Position numbers and translations under genes: made by a program | Notes under the pieces: generated by a model | The model's input: the letters and a program-made list of their open reading frames with translations, nothing else | Databases searched by the model: none | Told to the model about the DNA's origin: nothing | Shown: in pieces, positions 13,720 to 20,147 of the stretch | How positions within the stretch are numbered: the first letter of the stretch is position 1 | Layout of the letters: each line of letters begins with the position of its first letter | Assembly (NCBI GenBank): GCA_038248655.1 | Contig: JBBRXG010000032.1 | Coordinates: 1-25,492, forward strand | Length of the DNA stretch: 25,492 bases | Source: DATBLE01 sp038248655 | GTDB taxonomy: Bacteria; Actinomycetota; Thermoleophilia; Gaiellales; Gaiellaceae | Direction of reading: 5' to 3'

Positions 13720-14192
13720 CCCAACTGCCGCACGTCGAGCGCGACGAGGTGATCGAGAAGCTTCGCCGGACACCCGAGCGCTACGAGGAGATCCGTGAGC
13801 TCTGGAAGCGGCACTCAGTCGCCGAGGACGCCCGCGATCTGCCGGGGTTGATCTCCACGCTGACGGAGGACTGCGTCTACGAGCTCCGTCCGGGCGGCGT
13901 GCGCTTCGAAGGTCACGACGGTGCCGCGCGCTTCTACACAGAGCTCCTGACCGCCTTCCCGGACATCCACTTCGACCTGACCGACATCGTGATCGGCCCG
14001 CAGGGGGTCTGCGAGGAGGCTCGCGTGACCGGGACGCATGCCGCCCCCTGGCTCGGCCACGAGCCCACCGGCGAGCACCTGACCTGGAACGTCGTCATCT
14101 TCTTCCCGTGGGACGAAGAGCGCGGGCTCTTCCGCGGCGAGAAGGTCTATACCGACGTCCTTGCCGGCCGGCTCTCCGTGGACAACGCGTAA
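13716..14192 (+). CDS. SnoaL-like/NTF2-fold protein
   Basis: The 158-residue protein has the small cone-shaped NTF2 fold used by polyketide cyclases, limonene epoxide hydrolases, ketosteroid isomerases and many unassigned proteins. Visible signs are the helix YEEIRELWKRHSVAEDARDLPGL, the strand DCVYEL, the segment FEGHDGAARFYTELLTAFPDIHFDL and later strands with RVTGTH and NVVIFF. The catalytic type cannot be assigned. It is the last gene of the GTGA-linked operon and so may isomerise or hydrate an intermediate of the same pathway. GTG 13716 overlaps the kinase stop. Strong hairpins follow before the convergent transporter genes. Confidence 0.82.
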   Translation: MTQLPHVERDEVIEKLRRTPERYEEIRELWKRHSVAEDARDLPGLISTLTEDCVYELRPGGVRFEGHDGAARFYTELLTAFPDIHFDLTDIVIGPQGVCEEARVTGTHAAPWLGHEPTGEHLTWNVVIFFPWDEERGLFRGEKVYTDVLAGRLSVDNA

Positions 14193-14203
14193 CGCTCTCG
14201 TAA

Positions 14204-14303
14204 CGGGGTCTGACCCCGCTACCGAAGCGTGACGCGCTTTACCGCCCCCACGAGGCCGGGCGGTGGTCGGATCGTGGCGCTTTCGTATCGGGGTCTGACC
14301 CCG
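14204..14303. repeat. Two copies of the palindrome CGGGGTCTGACCCCG
   Basis: Copies at 14204-14218 and 14289-14303 are identical 15-base palindromes (CGGGGTC-T-GACCCCG), each preceded by GTA and one base. They lie in the 185-base spacer between the convergent SnoaL-like gene and the transporter binding protein. The core resembles that of the GGGACAGACCC family but lacks its outer arms. Confidence 0.75.
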
Positions 14304-14331
14304 AGCGGGCCGGCGGGGGCGCGGTCGGCGA

Positions 14332-14369
14332 ACGTCTCGGGGACAGGCACCCGCCTGTCCCCGAGACGT
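14332..14369. terminator. Strong hairpin between convergent genes, GGGGACAGGC variant
   Basis: Perfect 17-base arms (ACGTCTCGGGGACAGGC and its complement) flank the loop ACCC. It starts 140 bases after the SnoaL-like stop and ends eight bases before the stop of the minus-strand binding-protein gene. Position and stability suggest a two-way terminator, although no T-run is present. The inner half belongs to the dispersed GGGACAG palindrome family. Confidence 0.55.
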
Positions 14370-14377
14370 CGGATCGA

Positions 14378-15631
14378 CTAGCGGCTCGGCCGCGTGTCGG
14401 TGAGCTGGCCGAAGGGCTGCCAGCGGCCGTTGTTGAACCGCTGGAGCTGCTGCTGCGAGATCGGGAAGTAGTCCCGCGAGCTGGTCTTCGTGACCACGCC
14501 CGGGAGCAGGAACGGGTTCGACTTGTCGCTCATGTTGAAGACGGCCTTGAGCAGGCTCGCCCGGGTCGGGTTCTTCCCGGCCGCGCGGAGCGCCTGCACG
14601 AAGGTGTACGCCTTCGCCATGCCGTAGATGTAGAGCCCATCCGTGACCTTGACGCCCGATGGGGCGTACTTGGCCATGATCCGCCGGTAGAGCTTCATGC
14701 CGGCGTCGTTCGCCCAGCTCGGATTGGCCGGATCCTTCGTGTAGTAGGTGCTGACCGAGCCGTTCACCTCCGCCGCCCCGGCGCGTGCGACCGCGATCCC
14801 CATGAAGGCGTCGGTCGCCGACACGGAGTTGACGAAGATGTTCGTCGGCTTCCAGCCGATCGCCGCCATCGTCGCGTAGGTGCGGATCGTCGGGGTCGGC
14901 GTGCCGAAGATCATCAGCGTGTCGATGCCCGCCCGGCGCAGCGCGAGCACCTGGTTCGTGACCGACGTGTCGGTGACCTCGAAGCCCTGGGTCAGGGCGA
15001 TCTGGCTCTTCTTCGCGCCCAGCCCGGCCTCGAGCCCGTCGATGTAATCCCTGCCGTAGCTGTCGTTCTGGTAGATGATCCCGACCTTCGCGCGCGGCAG
15101 GTTCTTGACGATGTAGCGGCCGTAGATCGCACCCTCGGCCTGGTAGTCGGGCTGCCAGCCGATCGTGTACGGGTGCTCGGCGTGCTTCGAGCCCCACTCG
15201 GTCGCGCCGGTGGAGACGTACAGCTGCGGGACCTTCTGCTGGTTCATGTAGGAGGTCACCGCCTCCTGCGGCTCGGTGCCGAGGGATCCGACGGTTGCGA
15301 GGACGTGATCCTGCTCGACCAGCTGCTTCGTCCGCTGGACGGTGTTCGCCGGATTGTAGCCGTCGTCATAGACCTTGAAGACGATCTGGCGCCCGAAGAC
15401 GCCGCGGCGCCCGTCCGGCCCGCGCGTTGCGTTCACGTAGCTGAAGTACGCCTTCATCCCGACAGGGATCGGCGCGTAGCTCGACGCGGGGCCGCTCAGC
15501 GGGAACGTCCCACCGATCGTGATCGTTCTGGCGCTGACCCCGGGAGTCGCGCTCGCCCCGCCAAGGGCCCCCGGGAGCACGACCGCCGATGCGATCGCGA
15601 GAACTCCGAGGGCGAGTAACGCTCTCCTCAT
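14378..15631 (-). CDS. Branched-chain-amino-acid-type ABC transporter substrate-binding protein
   Basis: The 417-residue exported protein has a signal peptide (residues 1-29: RR, a hydrophobic stretch, then GGASA) and a type-I periplasmic-binding fold: TITIGGTFPLSGPASSYAPI, ELV-like segment RTKQLVEQDHVLATVGSLGT, PQLYVSTGATEW, and the hinge-crossing VGIIYQNDSYGRDYIDGLEAGL. It is the ligand-capturing part of a LivK-type transporter. No Cys follows the signal peptide, so it is not a lipoprotein as written. A good ribosome binding site (AAGGAG, five bases before the ATG) supports the start. It is the last gene of the livF-H-M-K operon. Members bind amino acids, aromatic acids, amides or urea; the catabolic neighbourhood favours an organic acid, by inference. 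Confidence 0.92.
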   Translation of the reverse strand: MRRALLALGVLAIASAVVLPGALGGASATPGVSARTITIGGTFPLSGPASSYAPIPVGMKAYFSYVNATRGPDGRRGVFGRQIVFKVYDDGYNPANTVQRTKQLVEQDHVLATVGSLGTEPQEAVTSYMNQQKVPQLYVSTGATEWGSKHAEHPYTIGWQPDYQAEGAIYGRYIVKNLPRAKVGIIYQNDSYGRDYIDGLEAGLGAKKSQIALTQGFEVTDTSVTNQVLALRRAGIDTLMIFGTPTPTIRTYATMAAIGWKPTNIFVNSVSATDAFMGIAVARAGAAEVNGSVSTYYTKDPANPSWANDAGMKLYRRIMAKYAPSGVKVTDGLYIYGMAKAYTFVQALRAAGKNPTRASLLKAVFNMSDKSNPFLLPGVVTKTSSRDYFPISQQQLQRFNNGRWQPFGQLTDTRPSR

Positions 15632-15668
15632 CTTCGCTCCTTCTCCTGGTCACGCTGTCGCGCGTGAG

Positions 15669-16673
15669 TCAACTCCGACTGTACAGCGATCTGCTCACGC
15701 GGTTCAAGACGCCGGCCGAGCGGCGCAGCAGGCCGCCGGCGCCGTCGGGGAGGACGAACAGGACGGCGAGCAGGAGGAGCCCGTACAGGACCGGGGCCTG
15801 CACGGTCGCCTCGTTGTAGTGCAGGTGCTTCGAGACCTTCTCCGCATACTTCGGTGCGAACTCGATGAAGAAGGCGCCGAGCAGCATCCCCTCGAGCGAT
15901 CCGAGCCCGCCGATCACCGCCCCGGTCAATAGGAGGATCGAGAGCGAGACGGGGAAAGTGTAGGGGTTGACGTAGTTGATCGAGATCGCGAGCAGCGCGC
16001 CGGCGACGCCTCCGTAGGCGGCCGAGATCCCGAAGGCGAGCGTCTTGTATCGGGCGAGGCTGACGCCGGAGGCGACCGCCGCGATCGGTGCGTCGCGCAC
16101 CGCCTGCAGTGCGCGTCCGAACGAGCCGCGCAGGAGCAGCCACGCTCCGGCGAACATCACGCCCGCGATCGCCCAGACGAGGTACGAGTTCCACTCGTTC
16201 GTGGTCACACCGCCGATCGGCGACGAGAGCAGGCTGACGTGCAGCCCGCCGCCTCCGCCCGTGAATCCGTCGAAGCGCTTCGCGACCAGCGTGATCGAGA
16301 TCGCCAGGCCGAACGTCGCGAGGGCGAGGTAGACGCCGGACAGGCGCAGGGCCGGCAGGCCGAACAGGAGGCCGAAGATCCCGGTGAGAACGCCGGCGAC
16401 GGGGATCGTCCAGTACTTCCCGACGTCGTAGTTCGCGCTCAGGATCGCCGTCGTATAGGCGCCGAAGCCCATGAACGCCACGTGCCCGATCGAGATCTGG
16501 CCGCTGTAGCCCGAGACCACGTTCAACCCGACGATCGCGATGAAGTAGATCCCGACGAACGCGAACTCGTAGTTGAGGAGGTCGCCCCGCGCCTGGGGCA
16601 GGAGGTAGACGAAGAGGCCGACGCCGGCGATCGCGACGATCCGCAGCATCGTGCCCGGGGACGGCCGGCCCAC
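15669..16673 (-). CDS. livM: ABC transporter permease, LivM type
   Basis: The 334-residue integral membrane protein forms one half of the translocation channel of a hydrophobic-amino-acid-type (HAAT) importer. About nine hydrophobic segments are visible. The family region YFIAIVGLNVVSGYSGQISIGHVAFMGFGAYTTA (about 42-75) is diagnostic of LivM, and the coupling segment FGRALQAVRDAPIAAVASGVSLARYKTLAF meets the ATPase. GTG 16673 shares its first G with the last base of the upstream livH stop codon (TAGTG), so translation is tightly coupled. An ATG eight codons later is a possible shorter start. Thirty-seven bases separate it from the binding-protein gene. Confidence 0.92.
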   Translation of the reverse strand: MGRPSPGTMLRIVAIAGVGLFVYLLPQARGDLLNYEFAFVGIYFIAIVGLNVVSGYSGQISIGHVAFMGFGAYTTAILSANYDVGKYWTIPVAGVLTGIFGLLFGLPALRLSGVYLALATFGLAISITLVAKRFDGFTGGGGGLHVSLLSSPIGGVTTNEWNSYLVWAIAGVMFAGAWLLLRGSFGRALQAVRDAPIAAVASGVSLARYKTLAFGISAAYGGVAGALLAISINYVNPYTFPVSLSILLLTGAVIGGLGSLEGMLLGAFFIEFAPKYAEKVSKHLHYNEATVQAPVLYGLLLLAVLFVLPDGAGGLLRRSAGVLNRVSRSLYSRS

Positions 16674-17560
16674 TACACCCTCCTCACGACGACGCGGCCG
16701 AACAACCCGGCCGGGCGGACGACGAGCACGAGCAGGAGCACGGCGAGGGCGATCGGCAGCTGCAGCTCGGTGCCGACGAAGTCCGCCGCGTACCCGCTCA
16801 GCAGGCTGATCCCGATCCCGATCATGAAGGCGCCGACGACCGAGCCGACGGGGCTGTCGATCCCGCCGAGCACGGCAGCTGCGAAGGAGTACGTCAGGAT
16901 CACCAGCATGAAGTTCGGGTCGAGCTCCAGCTGGCTGGCGGCCATCATCCCGGAGACCGCGCTCAGCATCGAGGCGAGCCCCCAGCCGACGCTCAGCATC
17001 AGGCCGACGCGGATCCCGAGCAGCCTGCTCGTCGCTGGCTCGATCGCCGCCGCGCGCATCTGCAGGCCGAGCCGCGTGAAGCGGAAGAACGAGAAGACGA
17101 GCACGACGCAGGCAAGCGAGACGCCGATCACGCCGAGGTCCTGGACGTTGACCACGACGCCCCCGATGTGCAACGGCTTCAGGGGGAATGGGCTCTTGAA
17201 GAACTTCAGCTCCGGCGACCAGATCCAGCCGGCGAGGCCGTTGAAGACGATCAGGAGGCCGATCGTCGCCATTACGACGGTCAGCGCCGAGCCGCGCTCG
17301 AGCGGCCGGATCACGACCTGGTGGATCGCGGCGCCGCCGACGAAGGCGATCAGCAGGGTGAGGAAGAAGGCGCCCCAGTAGGGCAGGCCGTGGTGGTTGA
17401 TCAGCGCCCAGGCGATGAACGTGGCGAACATGCCCATCTCCCCCTGGGCGAAGTTGACGATCCCGGTTGCACGGTGAATCAGCACCAGCGCGAGCGCGAG
17501 GGTCGCGTAGATGCCGCCGTTGGCGAGTCCGACGACGACGTACTGGAAGAACTCGGTCAA
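16673..17560 (-). CDS. livH: ABC transporter permease, LivH type
   Basis: The 295-residue membrane protein is the second channel subunit. The N-terminus TEFFQYVVVGLANGGIYATLALALVLIHRATGIVNFAQGEMGMFATF is the LivH signature, in which the first hydrophobic segment is followed by NFAQGE. ETPs such as FTRLGLQMRAAAIEPATSRLLGIRVG form the ATPase-coupling loop, and AAAVLGGIDSPVGSVVGAFMIGI is the conserved glycine-rich region. TTG 17560 is chosen: it lies ten bases after the livF stop, GAGG precedes it by eight bases, and homologues begin at this point. A frame running further upstream overlaps livF and is not family-like. Confidence 0.92.
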   Translation of the reverse strand: MTEFFQYVVVGLANGGIYATLALALVLIHRATGIVNFAQGEMGMFATFIAWALINHHGLPYWGAFFLTLLIAFVGGAAIHQVVIRPLERGSALTVVMATIGLLIVFNGLAGWIWSPELKFFKSPFPLKPLHIGGVVVNVQDLGVIGVSLACVVLVFSFFRFTRLGLQMRAAAIEPATSRLLGIRVGLMLSVGWGLASMLSAVSGMMAASQLELDPNFMLVILTYSFAAAVLGGIDSPVGSVVGAFMIGIGISLLSGYAADFVGTELQLPIALAVLLLVLVVRPAGLFGRVVVRRV

Positions 17561-17570
17561 CGGCCCATCC

Positions 17571-18281
17571 TCAGTATCCGAGGTAGGAGGCGCGTACGCC
17601 TTCGTCGCGGGAGAGCTCCTCGCTCGATCCATCGAGGGCGATGCGCCCGACCTCGAGCACGTACGCGTGCTGGGTCGAGGCGAGCGCGACGCGGGCGTTC
17701 TGCTCGACGACGAGAACGGTCAGGCCGTCCTCCTGGTTCAGCCGGCGGACGACGCGGAAGAACTCCTGCACCGCCGTGGGCGCGAGGCCGAGCGAGGGCT
17801 CGTCGAGGAGGAGCAACCGCGGCTTCGAGACGAGCGCGCGGGCGAGGGCGAGCATTTGCTGCTCGCCGCCGCTGAGCGTCCCGGCCTGCTGCATGCGCCG
17901 GTCGGCGATCCGCGGGAAGTGGCCGAGCGCCTCCTCGGCGTCACGCCTGATCGACCTGCGGCCCCGGCGGGTCGAGCCGCCGAGGATCACGTTCTCCCAG
18001 ACCGTCAGCTCGCCGTAGATCCCGCGTCCCTCCGGGACGTGAGCGATGCCGAGCCGGGCGATCGCCTCCGGCGTGCGGCGGTTGATCCGCCGGCCGTCGA
18101 AGGTGACGTCGCCGGCCTTGCGGACGATGCCCGAGATCGCACGCAGCGTCGTCGTCTTGCCCGCGCCGTTCGCGCCGAGGAGTGACACCGCCGTCCCCGC
18201 CTCGACCGAGAGCGACACGCCGTGGAGCGCCTTGATCGGCCCGTACCGTGCCTCGACGTCGTGCAGTTCGAGCAGCGCCAT
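17571..18281 (-). CDS. livF: ABC transporter ATP-binding protein, LivF type
   Basis: The 236-residue ATPase powers the importer. Walker A GANGAGKT (36-43), the Q-loop region with HVPEGRGIYGELTVWENV, signature LSGGEQQ (136-142) and Walker B LLLLDEP (156-162) are intact, followed by GLAP and VLVVEQN. The HVPEGR(G/R) segment and VEQN are typical of LivF rather than LivG. It is the first gene of the operon, starting 54 bases from the divergent protease gene. A LivG-type second ATPase, normally adjacent, is absent from the window, so either LivF works as a homodimer or livG lies elsewhere. TATGAT on the minus strand (18299-18294), 12 bases before the ATG, is a candidate -10 box. Confidence 0.93.
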   Translation of the reverse strand: MALLELHDVEARYGPIKALHGVSLSVEAGTAVSLLGANGAGKTTTLRAISGIVRKAGDVTFDGRRINRRTPEAIARLGIAHVPEGRGIYGELTVWENVILGGSTRRGRRSIRRDAEEALGHFPRIADRRMQQAGTLSGGEQQMLALARALVSKPRLLLLDEPSLGLAPTAVQEFFRVVRRLNQEDGLTVLVVEQNARVALASTQHAYVLEVGRIALDGSSEELSRDEGVRASYLGY

Positions 18282-18293
18282 CCGAAGGCGCCG

Positions 18294-18299
18294 ATCATA
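18294..18299 (-). promoter_or_regulatory. Candidate -10 box (TATGAT) of the liv operon
   Basis: TATGAT lies 12 bases upstream of the livF ATG on the minus strand, in the only AT-rich stretch of the divergent spacer. The expected start of transcription would leave a leader of about five bases. Confidence 0.4.
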
Positions 18300-18321
18300 A
18301 GTCGCCGTCCATGGGCGCAGC

Positions 18322-18327
18322 TAGCCT
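18322..18327 (+). promoter_or_regulatory. Candidate -10 box (TAGCCT) of the MarP-like protease, leaderless
   Basis: TAGCCT, seven bases, then GTG 18335. The geometry matches 5148 and 13703 and supports GTG 18335 over ATG 18311 as the start. Confidence 0.4.
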
Positions 18328-18334
18328 CGCTCTC

Positions 18335-19471
18335 GTGACCCGGCTCGACTGGATCGCGCTCGGCCTCGTCGCGCTCACCGGACTCGTCGGGTTTCGCAAG
18401 GGCCTCGTCGCCAGCCTGCTGGCGATCGCGGGCATCGTCGCCGGGGCGGTGATCGGGGCGCGCGTCGCTCCCGCCGTGCTCACGGGAGGCGCTCATTCGC
18501 CCTACGCCCCGCTGGTCGGGCTGGCCGGGGCGGTGATCTGCGCGGCGGTGCTCGAGGCGCTCGGATCGATGGTTGGCTCGTTCTTCCGATCCGGGCTGCG
18601 CTTCCCGCCGCTCCGCGCGCTCGACACGGCCGGCGGGTTCGTGCTCGGCGCCGCGGCCGGGCTCGCCCTCGTCTGGATGATCGGCGCCACGGCGCTTCTG
18701 CTTCCGGGGCAGCGCTCGCTCCGGGAGAGCGTCCAGCGCTCGGAGGTGCTCCGCCGCCTGAACGACGTCGTTTCGCCCCGCCAGTTGCTGAATGCGCTCG
18801 CCCGCGTCGATCCGTTCCCGACGATCGCCGGGCCGGCGATCCCGGTCGAGCCGCCCACGCCGTCGGTCGCGAACGATCCGATCGTGCGGGCGGCGGCGCC
18901 GAGCGTCGTGCGCGTGCTCGGCACGGCGTGCGGGCTCGGCATCTCCGGAAGCGGCTGGGTCGCATCGCGGGGACTGGTCGTCACGGCTGCGCACGTCGTC
19001 GCCGGCCAGCGCAGCACCTACGTCGTCCAGTCGGAGTCGAAGGCTCGCCTGTCCGCCCAGGCGGTTGCGTTCGACCCGAAGAACGACGTCGCCGTCCTGC
19101 GCGTGCCCCGACTTGCCGCCCCCGCCCTTCCGATCTCCGCCCCCCGTCCGGGCGCGTCGGTCGCGATCGTCGGCTATCCCCTGAACGGCCCCCTCGATGC
19201 GGAGCCCGGACGTATCGGGCGGACGTCGTCCGTGATCACCGACGACGCCTACGGCCACGGCCCGGTGCGGCGGACGATCACCAGCATCGGGGGGATGATC
19301 CGCCACGGCAACTCGGGCGGGCCGGCGATCGATCTCCAGGGCCGTGTCGAGGCGACCGTCTTCGCGGCCAGGATCGGAAGCGGAGGAGGGTACGGCATTC
19401 CGTCGGAGGTCGTGCGCGGGGTGCTGGCATCGGCAACCGCACCGGTCTCGACCGGCGACTGCGCGCCCTGA
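18335..19471 (+). CDS. Membrane serine protease, MarP-like (CvpA domain plus trypsin-like domain)
   Basis: The 378-residue protein has a CvpA-like N-terminal membrane domain (four hydrophobic segments within residues 5-122, starting LDWIALGLVALTGLVGFRKG) and a periplasmic chymotrypsin-fold protease domain (about 180-378). The triad is visible: His220 (VTAAHVV), Asp251 (KNDVAVL) and Ser327 (GNSGGP). Cys199 and Cys376 lie where Mycobacterium tuberculosis MarP has Cys214 and Cys395, which form a disulfide. MarP protects against acid and cell-wall stress by activating a peptidoglycan hydrolase; a similar role here is inferred. GTG 18335 is chosen from the family N-terminus and the -10 box; ATG 18311 would add eight residues. 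It is divergent from livF and stands alone. Confidence 0.9.
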   Translation: MTRLDWIALGLVALTGLVGFRKGLVASLLAIAGIVAGAVIGARVAPAVLTGGAHSPYAPLVGLAGAVICAAVLEALGSMVGSFFRSGLRFPPLRALDTAGGFVLGAAAGLALVWMIGATALLLPGQRSLRESVQRSEVLRRLNDVVSPRQLLNALARVDPFPTIAGPAIPVEPPTPSVANDPIVRAAAPSVVRVLGTACGLGISGSGWVASRGLVVTAAHVVAGQRSTYVVQSESKARLSAQAVAFDPKNDVAVLRVPRLAAPALPISAPRPGASVAIVGYPLNGPLDAEPGRIGRTSSVITDDAYGHGPVRRTITSIGGMIRHGNSGGPAIDLQGRVEATVFAARIGSGGGYGIPSEVVRGVLASATAPVSTGDCAP

Positions 19472-19477
19472 GCAGGA

Positions 19478-19497
19478 ACAGATACCGCGTCTGTCCC
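19478..19497. repeat. Degenerate GGGACAG-family palindrome
   Basis: ACAGA and TCTGT pair around TACCGCG just after the protease stop. The flanks GGAACAG and CTGTCCC still resemble the intact family but no longer pair fully, so this looks like a decayed copy. Confidence 0.4.
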
Positions 19498-19530
19498 GAC
19501 TCGACGCTGGAGGCGCGACCGGACGAGCAA

Positions 19531-19549
19531 GTAACAGACTGTTACAAGG
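19531..19549 (+). repeat. Palindrome family GTAACAGACTGTTAC, copy 3
   Basis: GTAACA-GAC-TGTTAC followed by AAGGATGGTT, identical to copy 1 through AAGG and to copy 2 in its tail. It lies 60 bases after the protease gene, in the 210-base spacer before the frameshifted gene. Confidence 0.8.
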
Positions 19550-19579
19550 ATGGTTGAGCCGCCCGCGTCGCCGCCCCGT

Positions 19580-19605
19580 CAGGGACAGACCCGGGGCTGT
19601 CCCTG
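19580..19605. repeat. GGGACAGACCC-family palindrome, short copy
   Basis: Arms CAGGGACAG and CTGTCCCTG flank ACCCGGGG. It is three bases shorter than the copies at 4899-5096, having lost part of one inner arm. Confidence 0.75.
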
Positions 19606-19681
19606 CGCTGGCGATTCTCTGCCGTACGCCCCCCTCCCATGCGATATTCCGCCCAACCCGCCGCGAGCCGAGGGAGGCGCC

Positions 19682-20076
19682 TTGCAGAAAGCTGATGTGG
19701 ACCGGTGGCTCGACGCCTACGTCGCCGCCTGGAAATCCTATGACCGCACGCAGATCCGCACCCTCTTCGCCGACGACGTCGAGTACCGCTACCACCCGTA
19801 CGACGAGCCGGTACGCGGAGTCGATGCGGTCGCAGACTCGTGGCTCGGCGAGGAGACCACGCGGGTGCCTCGACGCGCGACGAGGCAGGCACCTACGAGG
19901 GCGCCTACCGAACGGTCGCCGTCGCCGGCGAGGCGGCGGTCGCCACGGGGTCGAGCTCGTACCGGGACGCGCCTGATGGCCCGGTCGTACGCGTCTACGA
20001 CAACTGCTTCGTGATGCGTTTCGGCTCGGACGGGCGCTGCCGCGGGTTCACCGAGTGGTACATGCAGCGGCCGTGA
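19682..20076 (+). pseudogene. NTF2-like protein gene broken by a frameshift
   Basis: The first part (TTG 19682) reads LQKADVDRWLDAYVAAWKSY, then IRTLFADDVEYRYHPYDEPV and GVDAVADSWLG. The second part continues one frame back with DEAGTYEGAYRTVAV, VATGSSSYRD, VRVYDNCFVMRF and GRCRGFTEWYMQRP to the TGA at 20076. Joined, they make a normal nuclear-transport-factor-2-like protein of about 130 residues; neither half does alone. The shift lies between about 19856 and 19888 and equals loss of one base. Codon use is coding-like on both sides. AGGGAGG four bases before the TTG supports that start. A recent mutation or an assembly error are equally possible. Function of the intact family is unassigned. 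Confidence 0.75.
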
Positions 20077-20102
20077 GCGGGCCGGCGCTCCGCTGCTTCG
20101 AT

Positions 20103-20132
20103 CAGGGACAGACCCCCGCGGGTCTGTCCCTG
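20103..20132. terminator. GGGACAGACCC-family palindrome between convergent genes
   Basis: Perfect 13-base arms CAGGGACAGACCC and GGGTCTGTCCCTG flank CCGC. It sits between the frameshifted gene (ends 20076) and the minus-strand methionine gene (ends 20148), a place expected for a two-way terminator. It is also a member of the dispersed palindrome family, so a mobile-repeat origin is not excluded. Confidence 0.6.
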
Positions 20133-20147
20133 GTGTCCGGCCGGCGC

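Noticed and set aside
17561..17632. Longer livH start at 17632
   Set aside because: It would overlap livF by about 60 bases and add residues not seen in LivH; TTG 17560 has a ribosome binding site and matches the family start.
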